Shown here: piece after piece, positions 18,268 to 27,330 of the stretch
Position numbering within the stretch: position 1 is the first letter of the stretch
How the letters are laid out: every line of letters begins with the position of its first letter
Assembly: GCA_017533825.1 (NCBI GenBank)
Contig: JAFWIE010000028.1
Span: forward strand, 1 to 61,457
Length of the DNA: 61,457 nt
Direction of reading: 5' to 3'
Source: Atopobiaceae bacterium
Lineage (GTDB): Bacteria > Actinomycetota > Coriobacteriia > Coriobacteriales > Atopobiaceae
The notes under the pieces: generated by a model
What the model was told of the DNA's origin: nothing
Databases searched by the model: none
What the model saw: only the letters and a program-made list of their open reading frames with translations
Program-made: the position numbers and the translations under genes

Positions 18268-18730
18268 TCCTCCTTACCGTGTAAACGTCTGACGGTTGTG
18301 GAAGACTGTTTATCCTCTCGCCAATCAGACTAGGATTGACGCCAAAGTACCGACGTCATAATCTCTCTGATGACTCTATTGCAATGACGTGCTATTTGTC
18401 AAGCACGAAACGACCCACCGGCATCTTTTAATCATGCCGACACTTTTTTGAAGTGGGTCGTTCACGACTCCTGGGCGGCGGTACTCCCGTCCGGGTGCGT
18501 GCGCTCTGCATTGTACCCTGCATTCTCGTTCCCCCCTCCGTCTTCCCGGTTTTTGTTCGTTGCCTTTTATACGCAGCAATCCCGCGGCTGTCTCAAACAT
18601 CTCGGAGTTTTTGCGTCTTTGGGTGGGTTTCGCTCGGCTCCTCGCACAGTCCCCATCGCCCGTGGAACTCTGTAGTTGTACGGAGCTGGCGCAAAAAGGC
18701 GCCTGCGCGTTGCCTACGAGAGGAGAGGTC
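18268..18730. other. Divergent intergenic region between cassette A and the recombinase gene
   Basis: It holds the upstream regions of the TAS-peptide gene (minus) and the serine recombinase (plus). A plausible plus-strand promoter is listed separately. The frame that extends the recombinase upstream to 18560 lacks coding character and is not used because a clear ribosome site stands before ATG 18731. Confidence 0.5.
18336..18364 (+). promoter_or_regulatory. Possible sigma-70-type promoter
   Basis: TTGACG (18336-18341), a 17-nt spacer and TAATCT (18359-18364) fit a vegetative promoter on the plus strand, pointing toward the recombinase gene about 370 bp away. The long leader makes this uncertain. 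Confidence 0.35.
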
Positions 18731-20356
18731 ATGAAAGTCATTTCGTACGAGAGCGCTACTAAAAGAACGCGGTGTGTAGGCGCGCCACATGTGAAAGTGA
18801 TCCAACCAACCAAGCCTGTGGGATCCGGAGGTGCCGAGCGTCGCCACAGGCGTGGCGTTGCAAGCAGTTTGCACGTGGCAGCATATTGCCGCGTGTCCAC
18901 CGACTCCCTGGAGCAGGAGACGTCCTTCGATTCCCAAGTGCGCCACTACACGGACTACATTGGTAGCCATCCCGGCTGGGAACTCGCCGGCATCTACGCG
19001 GATGAGGGCATAAGCGGCACCTCAACCAAGCATCGCGACCAGTTTAAGGACATGATGGCCGCCTGTGAGAGGGGCGAGATCGACCTCATAATTACCAAGT
19101 CCATAAGCAGGTGGGCCCGCAACACCGTGGACTTCCTCACCACCATTCGCCACCTGCGCGACCTGGGAGTGCGCGTGCTCTTTGAAAAAGAGGGCATCGA
19201 CACCATGGATTCTGCGGGTGAGGTGCTCATAACCATAATGAGCTCGCTCGCCCAGCAGGAGTCGGACAGCATTAGCAAAAACGTGCGCATGGGCATTCAG
19301 TACCAAATGCAGCAAGGGAAAGGGCGCCTGAACACCAAGCGCTTTTTGGGCTATAGCAAAGATCCAAATACCGGCAAGCTCGTAATCGTACCCGAGGAGG
19401 CAGACGTTATTCGCGACATATATAGGGCATACTTGGATGGCTACAGCCCAGGACTCATCGCCAAGCGGCTCATGGCAAAAGGTGTGATGCCGCCGGGAAG
19501 TGGCTCCACCTGGTATGCCTCCACCGTGGCGAGCATTCTTCGCAACGAGAAGTACTGTGGGGATCTTCTCATGCAAAAGTACTACGTGCAGGACTTCCTC
19601 ACGCACCGCATCGCACGAAACACGGGACAGCTCCCCCAGTACTATGTGGAAGGCGACCATGAACCCATAGTTCCCAGGGAGGTGTGGCTGCAGGTTAAGG
19701 GGGAAATGGCTCGACGCGCGGCGATACGGGGCGAGCCCTTAAAGCTGCGCTTTGGCTCCATGCAGGCCCTCAGGGGACGCTTGGTGTGCGGGAAGTGTGG
19801 CAGCGTGCTCAAGCGCAACAGAGACAGCTCGTGGCACTGCGAGGAATGCGAGCGTGATGGCACATCCGTGCGCGCTGGAGACAGCGAGGCAAAACGGGCC
19901 GTGCTCTTGGCACTAAACGAGGTACTCTGCATGCGGGATGTGCTCGCACGCAGACTCCGGGCATTAGAGGATGAGGCCACACGTTTGAAGGCCACGTCCG
20001 CAGACGCGTCTAACCAACGCGCTGCGCTCATGAACGATGCTGTGCAGGTGCGGTCCCTCCTCGACCTCGCGGAGCTTAGAGATGGCCTGGCAAAGGATGC
20101 GTTGATGATCGATACGCCTTGCGCTCCAGCCGCATGCGCAGAGTACGAGGACTTTTTTAATCGCACGTGCTACCGGCCACCCGAAGACGCCTTCGATGCA
20201 TTTGGCAACGTGTGTACGTTCCACGACGATATGATCGTGCGTTACCTCAAGAGCGTAGTCGTGCTATGCGGCGGATACGAAGTCCGTTTTAAGTGCGGCC
20301 TTGCCAGAAAAAGGGGGACTGAGGGGATACTCCACCACAGGCTGTTCGAAAACTAG
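18731..20356 (+). CDS. Large serine recombinase
   Basis: A 541-residue site-specific recombinase. The N-terminal resolvase domain has the catalytic serine in AAYCRVSTDSLEQETSFDSQ (serine of the CRVS motif, about residue 56), then IYADEGISGTS and LIITKSISRWARN. The recombinase domain follows, with SILRNEKYCGDLLMQK, and a zinc ribbon with CGKCGSVLKRN then CEEC. A short coiled-coil-like helix (RRLRALEDEATRLKATSADA) lies near residue 420. AGGAGAGG precedes ATG 18731. Such enzymes integrate and excise phages or transposon-like elements. It lies between the two peptide cassettes and may have moved one of them; no attachment sites were identified. Confidence 0.9.
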   Translation: MKVISYESATKRTRCVGAPHVKVIQPTKPVGSGGAERRHRRGVASSLHVAAYCRVSTDSLEQETSFDSQVRHYTDYIGSHPGWELAGIYADEGISGTSTKHRDQFKDMMAACERGEIDLIITKSISRWARNTVDFLTTIRHLRDLGVRVLFEKEGIDTMDSAGEVLITIMSSLAQQESDSISKNVRMGIQYQMQQGKGRLNTKRFLGYSKDPNTGKLVIVPEEADVIRDIYRAYLDGYSPGLIAKRLMAKGVMPPGSGSTWYASTVASILRNEKYCGDLLMQKYYVQDFLTHRIARNTGQLPQYYVEGDHEPIVPREVWLQVKGEMARRAAIRGEPLKLRFGSMQALRGRLVCGKCGSVLKRNRDSSWHCEECERDGTSVRAGDSEAKRAVLLALNEVLCMRDVLARRLRALEDEATRLKATSADASNQRAALMNDAVQVRSLLDLAELRDGLAKDALMIDTPCAPAACAEYEDFFNRTCYRPPEDAFDAFGNVCTFHDDMIVRYLKSVVVLCGGYEVRFKCGLARKRGTEGILHHRLFEN

Positions 20357-20440
20357 ATTCTGGCAGGCGGCAATACCCGTCGATGACGTGCGGCCGCTAG
20401 ATGCCAAATCCGCCGGAATGTGCCAAGGATGCGCCGGCGC

Positions 20441-22036
20441 CTAGGCCTCTTCTATGGTACAGGAATGCACTTTAGACTTGGGGTCGTAGGTGATTCCCAC
20501 GAGGAGGGTTGGGCCGCCCCAGTCGCGAAGCACCCGCGCATAGTCACGGCCGCGGATTTGGCCCATTGCCGCTCCTCGTTTTCGGTTCCACTTGAGCTCA
20601 ATAACCAAAGCCGGCGCGTCGTCACCTCGCTTGGGAACATAGACCAAATCGGCGATGCCACGGCCGCTTGGCAGCTCCTCTATGCGGGCGTAGTGGTCCG
20701 CGGCGGAAATGTAGGCCGACTCTACCACCGCGCGAAGAGCTTGCTCGTTGTTGTAGAACGCTGGCGCGCACCCTTCGTCATGTGCCGCAGCGATGGCCTG
20801 TGCGACGGACTCCTCGTCCATATCCCACGTTGCGGCCAAGAGGGCGTCGCTGTTGCGTATGATGCGAGCAACCTCTTGGTGTCGGCTTCTCTTGAGCGCG
20901 CGTCCCAGCTCGGCGCGAACCTCCTCATTGGGTACACGCGCCGTACTCGATTGCTCGTCGTAAACAAGGTATCCCAGGTGGCACAGCAGCGTGAGCACGT
21001 CGTCGCTGCTCGACACGTCGTGCATGTCGTTTTCGAAGGTGCCGATATCCACCTTGACGCTCGCGCCACCAACCACCTGCACGATTGCCTGTTGCAGGCC
21101 ATCGAAGTCCATGTCCACATACAGGCGCAGCGTCTCGAACGCCTCGGAGCTCGTCCAATAGGGACCCACCGCGTGGTTTTCGCAGGCACTCACAACCGAA
21201 AACGGTGCATAGGCATGCACTTTTTTCCGTGACTTGGCTGCGGAATCGTAGTAGGGCAGCTCGTAGCCGTCGTACCACCGCTGCAACTCGCATAGATCCA
21301 TGTTGTAGCGAAGCGCCAGGTCCTTGACCTCTTCATCGTTTAGGCCCACATAGGGAGCGAGGGAATACGGATGCAGGATCGTATACTCGCGAAAGTCGGA
21401 GAGCGCAGGCTGCGTGCCATAGCGGACGACGGGGAGAATGCCCGTCATGTAGGCTGCGGCCACCACCTTTGTGGTAAAAGTCATGTTCTTAAAGAGCAGC
21501 CTGAGGAAGAAGACCCAGTCTTCCTGCGCTGCCCGGGGCCTACGCTCGCGAAGCGGCGCATCCCACTCGTCGATCACGAAGACGAATCGACGTCCCGTTG
21601 CGTCAACGACGTCTGTGAGCGCGGAGGTAATCTCGCCGATGCAGCCTTCATCACCCATGCCGGCGCCTGGGCAGAGCTCGCGCAGCTCGGGAAGGAGTAC
21701 CCGTGTCACCTCCTTGGCCACGTCTTGCGCGTTCCGGAACGCAGTCATGTCCAGGCGAATGAGATTGTAGGCGTTGAGGTGCTCCTCGTAGCTTTTGTGG
21801 CGACTCACATCGAGGCCTTCAAAGAGCGCGTGCGAGTCGCAGCCACAGGAATAATAGGCCACGAGCGACTCGGCTGCGAACGTCTTGCCAAAGCGACGGG
21901 GTCGCGTGGAGCACACGAGCTTACGCGGAGTACCAATGGCTTCGCTCACCAAGGGGATGATCCCGGTTTTGTCTATGTACTCGCCAGAAACGATGCCTGC
22001 AAAGCCCTCGTTGCCCGGGTTGAGGTAGATCCCCAT
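20441..22036 (-). CDS. AAA-ATPase_like / PD-(D/E)XK nuclease-family protein
   Basis: A 531-residue protein of a family common in gut anaerobes. The N-terminal ATPase has Walker A in STRPRRFGKTFAAES (about residues 43-57) and Walker B in FVFVIDEWDAPLRE. The C-terminal part carries a PD-(D/E)XK-like nuclease motif, GIADLVYVPKRGDD followed by ALVIELKWNR. GAGAGGGACAGCG stands just before ATG 22036; the frame extends 12 codons further, but without a better site. The family's role is not known; a mobile-element or defence role is commonly guessed. It is convergent with the recombinase, 84 bp apart. Confidence 0.85.
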   Translation of the reverse strand: MGIYLNPGNEGFAGIVSGEYIDKTGIIPLVSEAIGTPRKLVCSTRPRRFGKTFAAESLVAYYSCGCDSHALFEGLDVSRHKSYEEHLNAYNLIRLDMTAFRNAQDVAKEVTRVLLPELRELCPGAGMGDEGCIGEITSALTDVVDATGRRFVFVIDEWDAPLRERRPRAAQEDWVFFLRLLFKNMTFTTKVVAAAYMTGILPVVRYGTQPALSDFREYTILHPYSLAPYVGLNDEEVKDLALRYNMDLCELQRWYDGYELPYYDSAAKSRKKVHAYAPFSVVSACENHAVGPYWTSSEAFETLRLYVDMDFDGLQQAIVQVVGGASVKVDIGTFENDMHDVSSSDDVLTLLCHLGYLVYDEQSSTARVPNEEVRAELGRALKRSRHQEVARIIRNSDALLAATWDMDEESVAQAIAAAHDEGCAPAFYNNEQALRAVVESAYISAADHYARIEELPSGRGIADLVYVPKRGDDAPALVIELKWNRKRGAAMGQIRGRDYARVLRDWGGPTLLVGITYDPKSKVHSCTIEEA

Positions 22037-22448
22037 CGCTGTCCCTCTCTTCGCCCAGTCCAAGTATAGCATCGTGCAATCGCGTCGCGGCAGCCGTCGG
22101 CATGGCGAGCCTGCGCAAAGTCAGGCGAGTGCACCGGACCCAGCGTTCGCGCCATTAAGAACTGGTACAGCAATTGGGGAGACACTATCCATGCATGCGC
22201 CCCAGCTCAACGGGAGGCCGGCTGCCCGTACGAGAACAAGAATCTACAAGGCGGGAACCGTTTTGGTGGGCGAAACAGCCTGGCATGAAGTATTAAACCA
22301 CCAAACAGGCGAATCGCCGGCATACCAGACCAACATCAGAGCAATCAGAGAGTTTATCGCGTTGGTATTAGCAGGCACGTCGCAAATAACGTTCTTGGTC
22401 ATTCAGACTGAAGCAAAGCATCGTGTGAGGTTGGGAGGTGAGCCGTTC
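22037..22448. other. Leader region of cassette B
   Basis: A frame is open from 22074 into the radical SAM gene, but its first 125 codons (Arg/Pro/Ala-rich, then no family features) do not look like protein and lack a ribosome site. A strong site, GGGAGGTGA at 22433-22441, marks ATG 22449 as the real start. The AT-rich character begins at about 22330. A promoter is expected here, but none can be assigned with confidence. Confidence 0.5.
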
Positions 22449-23795
22449 ATGATTACTATAGTCGAACCGAAGGAGCATATAGCGAAGCTTTGGGGAGAGC
22501 AGAAGATCAAGGAGGGCGCCACCTACCGCATGATGCGCTACGTGCTGAGGGTCGATCACAAGGGAAAAACACTGCTCCACAACGTCGTTACCGGCCAACT
22601 CGTATTGCTCGATGATGATGAAATCACTGCTGTTGAGGTCCTACCTGCGAAGTACTCAGAGGCTCTAAAGCGACTTATAGCTAAGCATTACTTAGTGCCA
22701 GAAGATTACGATGAGCATCAACAGGTTTTAAATCTGCGAAGGATACTACAGAAACTCTCCTGCTCAGACGAGCGGCTTCCAGTGACAAGCTACACAATAC
22801 TTACTACCACTGCGTGTAATGCTAGGTGTTACTATTGTTATCAGCATGGCATTGCAACAGAGTATATGTCAGAAGAGACTGCTCAAAAAGCTGCTGAATT
22901 TATACATGCTAATTGCAATAACAAAAGAGTACATATTACTTGGTTCGGAGGCGAACCGACTCTAGGAACTAAAGCTATTAATACCATTTGCTCTGTTCTG
23001 CAATCAAAAGGGGTCGAGTATACCTCGCATATGATTTCAAACGGTTATCTCTTCGACGATAAGCTTGTTAAGCTTGCTAAGGAACTGTGGCACTTAGCTG
23101 ACATACAGATTTCGTTTGATGGTACAGAGAAAACCTACAACGCTGTCAAGGCATTTCGGGGCGCCGCGACCAATCCGTATAAGAGGGTAATGCGGAATAT
23201 CGGCTTGTTCCTGGAAAATGAAATAGCTGTCAACGCAAGGATGAATTTTGACGTTGATACCGTCTCTGAATATAGGTTGTTGCTTGACGATCTCTTAAAT
23301 CGCTTTGGTAAGAATCATCTGCTAAATGTTTCTGCTCATCAGGTGATAGGTGAATATGCATATGCGGATGGTCACATATCGCACGGTGATAGTGGGTGGT
23401 TTAAGGAGGCCATAGTTAACGTCAACGACATCAGCAGGGAAGCGGGCTTTGTAAGCGGACGCTTGCCCAACTTGCGATATAAAGCTTGCATTGCTTCGAG
23501 CAAAACAGCGTTGACGGTGACTCCTTCGGGAAACCTCGTTAGCTGCCCCGAGCAAATTGGTTGCGATCAAGTCAAGGGTTCGCTGGATACGGGAGTTACA
23601 AATGACTCCATTGTTGATGCTTGGTCTCGGGAGGCGGATTATGACCAGTGCATTAGTTGTGCTTTGTATCCCGATTGTCTGAGATTGATCAATTGTACTG
23701 CAAAGGACAATTGTAATTATTCACTTGAGTATTTGAAGAGGTATTCATTTATAGCTTCAAAGCGCTATGACAGTAGGCTTCAAATAGGTCTGTGA
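22449..23795 (+). CDS. Radical SAM/SPASM peptide-modifying enzyme of cassette B
   Basis: A 448-residue enzyme. Residues 1-110 form an N-terminal region (LHNVVTGQLVLLDDDEITAV) like the peptide-binding front part of SPASM peptide maturases. The AdoMet-cluster motif is CNARCYYC (Cys123, Cys127, Cys130), followed by ITWFGGEPTLGTKAI and ISFDGTEKTYN. The C-terminal SPASM-type cysteines lie in SGNLVSCPEQIGC, then YDQCISCALYPDCLR and NCTAKDNC. It belongs with enzymes that make thioether or carbon-carbon links in peptides. It is the first gene of the operon, and its stop touches the leader of the next small gene. It is longer than the cassette-A enzyme because of the N-terminal region. Confidence 0.88.
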   Translation: MITIVEPKEHIAKLWGEQKIKEGATYRMMRYVLRVDHKGKTLLHNVVTGQLVLLDDDEITAVEVLPAKYSEALKRLIAKHYLVPEDYDEHQQVLNLRRILQKLSCSDERLPVTSYTILTTTACNARCYYCYQHGIATEYMSEETAQKAAEFIHANCNNKRVHITWFGGEPTLGTKAINTICSVLQSKGVEYTSHMISNGYLFDDKLVKLAKELWHLADIQISFDGTEKTYNAVKAFRGAATNPYKRVMRNIGLFLENEIAVNARMNFDVDTVSEYRLLLDDLLNRFGKNHLLNVSAHQVIGEYAYADGHISHGDSGWFKEAIVNVNDISREAGFVSGRLPNLRYKACIASSKTALTVTPSGNLVSCPEQIGCDQVKGSLDTGVTNDSIVDAWSREADYDQCISCALYPDCLRLINCTAKDNCNYSLEYLKRYSFIASKRYDSRLQIGL

Positions 23796-23809
23796 CTGGA
23801 GGTATGGCA

Positions 23810-24001
23810 GTGAAATTGGGAAAACCGTCAATAGAGTTCGTGGGTATCGACCTCAACGACAATATCATGACATCGGGTGAGCCCGGGTATGAAACCTGTG
23901 TTGGCAAACCGGCGGCGTCGAATAACTGCTTGGCAGATGGTGTCTTTTGGCTTAACAATACTCCAGAAGAACCAGAGTGTTCCGAAGATGTTGAGTGGTA
24001 A
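23810..24001 (+). CDS. Candidate Cys-containing precursor peptide (TSG type), cassette B
   Basis: A 63-residue peptide starting at GTG 23810, six bases after GGAGGT; the ATG at 23804 is too close to that site, and GTG 23792 precedes it. Sequence features are KLGKPSIEFVGIDLNDNIM, then TSG, then a core with three spaced cysteines (YETCVGKPAASNNCLADG, then PECSEDVEW). It mirrors the TAS peptide of cassette A in length, leader pattern and number of cysteines. A peptide substrate for the adjacent radical SAM enzyme is the leading interpretation. Confidence 0.7.
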   Translation: MKLGKPSIEFVGIDLNDNIMTSGEPGYETCVGKPAASNNCLADGVFWLNNTPEEPECSEDVEW

Positions 24002-24027
24002 TTTCAAAAGAGAAAAGGAAGTATATC

Positions 24028-24267
24028 ATGAAAACGAAGATGAACGATTCTGATCTCAATTATGTTAATGGTGGCACGGTTTATTTGAGTCGCGATTATA
24101 TGAAGATTGGGTTTAGCACTCTCAATCAAACTTTTTCGCTCAAGAACTGCGATTTTTATGAAGCTCTCAACTACGTTGACTTTCTTTATAACGAGAACAC
24201 CGATTTGAGCGATGAAGATTTTGACAAGCTTGTTCGCCAATCGTTCCGAAATAGGGGTTGGCTCTAA
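24028..24267 (+). CDS. Candidate precursor peptide with Gly-Gly leader, cassette B
   Basis: A 79-residue peptide. The leader MKTKMNDSDLNYVNGG ends in a double glycine. The core has one Cys (SLKNCDFYEALNYVDFLY), many Tyr, Phe and Asn residues, and ends RNRGWL. AAAGGAAG stands about 8 nt before ATG 24028, so the longer frame from 23995 is not used. It corresponds to the cassette-A peptide at 17780-18004 in size and pattern. The Gly-Gly leader predicts cleavage and export by a C39-peptidase ABC transporter such as the one at 47680. Confidence 0.75.
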   Translation: MKTKMNDSDLNYVNGGTVYLSRDYMKIGFSTLNQTFSLKNCDFYEALNYVDFLYNENTDLSDEDFDKLVRQSFRNRGWL

Positions 24268-24296
24268 TTTGCTAAGCCGCACATAATTCTATGACT

Positions 24297-24331
24297 CGGG
24301 GTATGCCGACGTAATGGTTCGGCATACCCCG
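24297..24331 (+). terminator. Strong hairpin after the peptide genes, cassette B
   Basis: CGGGGTATGCCGA pairs perfectly with TCGGCATACCCCG (13-bp stem, 9-nt loop) between the Gly-Gly peptide gene and the PqqD gene. It is followed by an A run, not a T run, so it is not a classical terminator on the plus strand. It may act as a stabilising or processing element that raises the amount of upstream mRNA. Confidence 0.6.
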
Positions 24332-24350
24332 AAAAAAACGGGAGACTGCT

Positions 24351-24617
24351 ATGAAACTTAGATGCAAGCTAGAGGGTATCGACATGGGCGATGAGATTAT
24401 CGCTGTGCCTGTTGGCTCTGGTTCGTCTGAAGTCAAGGGTGTACTTAGGCTAAATAACAGCGCAAATACTATTGTGCAGTTGCTGACCGATGAAATATCA
24501 AAAGAACAGATAGTGTCAAGACTTGTAGATGACTATGAAGATGATAGTAAGAGCATTGATATATATGTACAAGAAGTCCTTAGCCTATTGAACGATGCAG
24601 GGCTACTCGTGAAGTAA
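24351..24617 (+). CDS. PqqD-like RiPP recognition protein of cassette B
   Basis: An 88-residue protein, GGGAG 7 nt before ATG 24351. The sequence has MGDEIIAVPVGSGSSEV, GVLRLNNSANTIVQLL, and a helical end with IYVQEVLSLLNDAGLLVK. It matches the PqqD-like protein of cassette A in length and pattern (VPVG then v(L/I)RLN). It should bind the precursor leader for the radical SAM enzyme. It is followed 15 bp later by the HPr-kinase-like gene, the same order as in cassette A. Confidence 0.85.
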   Translation: MKLRCKLEGIDMGDEIIAVPVGSGSSEVKGVLRLNNSANTIVQLLTDEISKEQIVSRLVDDYEDDSKSIDIYVQEVLSLLNDAGLLVK

Positions 24618-24632
24618 TACAGGTGAAACCCG

Positions 24633-25355
24633 ATGTATTCATTCCGAATGCGGGTTGCGGGTCATGTTGCAGAAATAAATGCCAACTATCCCGGCGTTTA
24701 TTATTATTGCAGCGATTTCGTGACAGAAGCAACGCCAGATTTTCGCATTACTGTCGGTCTTGCGGATATAGAGCGTGAGAGGCTTCTAAGTGAGGCATCC
24801 GGTCTCGATGTTTCGGCCTATGGCGATAGTCTTCTTGAAATCACCGTTGTTCATAGGCTACTATCTAACCAGCTTGCAATTCGCAATGTACTCGCGTTTC
24901 ATGGTGCTGCTATCGCCTTGCACGGTAAAGCGTTTGTTTTCTCGGGACCAAGCGGCGTTGGAAAGACGACCCATATCCTTAAATGGTTAATAAAGCATAA
25001 GGACGCGAAAATCATCAATGGCGACAAACCCTTTATAACAGCGTCTGGCAAGCCTATCGTTTGGGGTTCTCCTTGGTCTGGGAAAGAAAGGCTATATAGC
25101 GTCTCGAGTCACCGTCTTGATGGCATTCTTTTTCTGAACAGATCAAAAGAAAACAAACTGCAAAGACTGAAGCCAGACAGTGCGTTCATAGAGATGTATA
25201 AGTCTGTGTATTTGCCAGATGATGTAGATGCGCGCTCAATAGTTGTACGCGACCTTAAATTGTTAGCCGTGAACCTTTCTTTCTGGAGGTTTGCAATCGA
25301 TAACCACAGAGATGATTGCTTGAGGGTTGCTGAGGATACGCTATTCGGTCAGTAA
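24633..25355 (+). CDS. HPr-kinase-like protein of RiPP cassette B
   Basis: A 240-residue protein, the same length as its cassette-A homologue. The P-loop GPSGVGKTTH lies at residues 105-114, after VLAFHGAAIALHGKAFVFS; KIINGDKPFI and GSPWSGKERL follow. A kinase acting on a peptide or on another small substrate is plausible; relatives in lasso clusters phosphorylate peptides. AGGTGA stands before the ATG. No transporter or peptidase gene follows, so export must be provided elsewhere. Confidence 0.8.
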   Translation: MYSFRMRVAGHVAEINANYPGVYYYCSDFVTEATPDFRITVGLADIERERLLSEASGLDVSAYGDSLLEITVVHRLLSNQLAIRNVLAFHGAAIALHGKAFVFSGPSGVGKTTHILKWLIKHKDAKIINGDKPFITASGKPIVWGSPWSGKERLYSVSSHRLDGILFLNRSKENKLQRLKPDSAFIEMYKSVYLPDDVDARSIVVRDLKLLAVNLSFWRFAIDNHRDDCLRVAEDTLFGQ

Positions 25356-25533
25356 TTATTTTGGATGATACCTTGGGCCTATAGGTGATAAGTCGCTTTG
25401 TTTGATGACGTACAGTATGTTTCGCAAATTGACAACGGCATAGCCAGGAGCGCTGCAAGTTAAGGTTGCACGGCCCCGACCGGGCGGTATGATTTCGTTC
25501 GCCAAAACAAATCGACCGACTGAAGGGAAGGGG

Positions 25534-26722
25534 CCATGCAGGCACCAATCATAACACTCGACGAGGAGACGCTTAGGGCGAGGTCCGCGACCTCGTGCGG
25601 GAGACCGTGGAGCAGGTGATCAACGGGATCCTCGACGCCCAGGCCGAGGAGCTCGTGAATGCGGGCAGGTACGAGCGCACGGACGAGCGCCAGGCGTACA
25701 GGAGCGGCCACTACACGCGCGGCCTTCTCACGCAGGTGGGGAGGATCGATGTCAGCGTGCCGAAGCTGCGCGGCGCGAGGTTCACCACCGAGGTCATCGA
25801 GCGCTATCGCAGGCGCGAGTCCAGCGTCGAGGAGGCCATGATGGAGACGTACTTCTTGGGCGTCTCGACCAGGAACGTTGAGGAGGTCACGAGCATCCTC
25901 TGGCAGGAGGGCGTCTCGGCGGGCACGGTGTCGAACCTCAACCAGGACGCGTACAGGAAGGTCGACGAGTGGAGGACGAGGCCCCTGACCTGCGAGTACC
26001 CCTACGTCTTCGTGGACGGCACCTACGTGAAGAGGAGCTGGGGAGGGGCCTACGAGAGCGTCGCGGTTCTGGTGGACATAGGCGTCAACTCGGACGGGTT
26101 TCGCGAGGTCATCGGCGTCGCCGAGGGCTACAGGGAGTCCGAGGACAGCTGGTGCGAGTTCCTGCTCTCGCTGCGGGAGCGGGGCCTGAGGGGCGTGCGC
26201 ATGCTCGCCGGCGACAAGTCCGCCGGCATGCTGGGCGCGCTGGCCCAGGTCTTCCCGGAGGCCATGTACCAGCGCTGCACGGTGCACTTCTACAGGAACG
26301 TCCTGGCCAAGGTGCCCAAGCGGCGTCGCAAGCAGGTCGCCGCCCAGCTAAAGGCCATACACGCGCAGGAGTCGCTCAAGGCCTGCGCGAGGAAGGCGCG
26401 CGAGGTGGCCGAGGAGCTGAGGACCTCAAAGCTTGCGGATGCGGCCTCGATCGTGGAGGAGGGCTTCATGGAGACGCTGACCTACGCGAGGTTCCCGATG
26501 GAGCACTGGCGGCGGATCAGGACGAACAACGGGATCGAGCGGCTCAACAGGGAGATCAAGCGACGGACCAAGGCCGTCGCCAGTTTCCCGGACGGCAAGG
26601 CCGCCACGATGCTGGCGGCGGCGAGGTGCAAGTTCATAGCTGACGGCAACTGGGGGTCGAGGAGGTACTTGGACGTCAGCCTGCTCAACGGCTGGGACGA
26701 GAGGAGGGACATGGGGGTGTAG
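25534..26722 (+). pseudogene. IS256-type transposase with an N-terminal frameshift
   Basis: The main frame from GTG 25595 gives 375 residues with full Mutator/IS256 features: RSGHYTRGLLTQVGRIDVSV, the first catalytic aspartate in YVFVDGTYVKRSWGG, GDKSAGMLGALAQVFPEAMY with QRCTVHFYRNVL, and RTNNGIERLNREIKRRTKAV with the catalytic glutamate. The probable original start, MQAPIITLDEETL at ATG 25534, lies in another frame and joins near 25575 by a one-base shift (then GEVRDLVRETVEQV). Loss of about 20 N-terminal residues may or may not abolish activity. Terminal inverted repeats were not found, and the right side stops abruptly against a gene fragment. Confidence 0.8.
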
Positions 26723-26736
26723 GTCTGGTTTCAACA

Positions 26737-27330
26737 TTGATTACTGCCCGAAGCGGCTATGAAACAATTTGCGAAAGACTCTTGACGGAACCAATGGGCT
26801 TTAATCTCGACGCCTCGCTAATCGAACCAGATAGGTTTACGACCGACGTGTATCCCCAGTGGTTTCTCGGCTCGCAGGGGAAGAAGGTCACGCTCGCCAA
26901 GGCGAGTCCGGAGGACTTCGCTCTGTACTACCCCAAATTTGCGACGAGCCTGCACTATTGCGTGCCGTCCCTTGGCATCGACGAGGTCGGTGACTTCTCG
27001 GTGATGTACGACATGCGCCAGGTGGAGGAACGCGACTACTACAACAAGAACCCGTATGCGGCTTACATATATGCTGACCAGCCATTGGAGACGATCGAGA
27101 ACCTTGAGAGAAGGGATGGGCCTCACCTGCTTGTCGTGCACGAGTCGTTCGGCAACTGCGTGGTGCCGTTCCTGTCGCTGGTGGCGGGACGTGTCGACTC
27201 CATCGACCTGCGCCACTTTGACGGGAGCCTGCGGACGTACATCGAGACGGAGCGGCCGGATGCCGTGGTGGTGATGTACAACCCCAGTGCCTTGGGTAGT
27301 AACAACGCCGCGCTGTTCGACTTCCGGTAG
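26737..27330 (+). pseudogene. DHHW/AlgX-like protein, C-terminal fragment cut by the IS256-type element
   Basis: The 197-residue frame opens at the edge of the transposase element and continues FTTDVYPQWFLGSQGKKV, then LHYCVPSLGIDEVGDFSV, then LLVVHESFGNCVVPFLSLVA and VDSIDLRHFDG. The 'H(D/E)SFgncvvPfl' and 'iDlRhf' blocks belong to DHHW-type proteins related to alginate O-acetylation factors, which act outside the membrane in acetylating polysaccharide. The N-terminal half, including signal sequence and catalytic DHHW region, is missing. No matching N-terminus exists on the other side of the element, so a larger rearrangement occurred. Confidence 0.65.

Noticed and set aside
20420..21232. 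270-residue plus-strand frame opposite the AAA-ATPase gene
   Set aside because: The minus-strand frame has clear ATPase and nuclease motifs; the plus-strand frame has none and no ribosome site.
25460..26287. 275-residue minus-strand frame
   Set aside because: It is antisense to the IS256-type transposase and has no family features.
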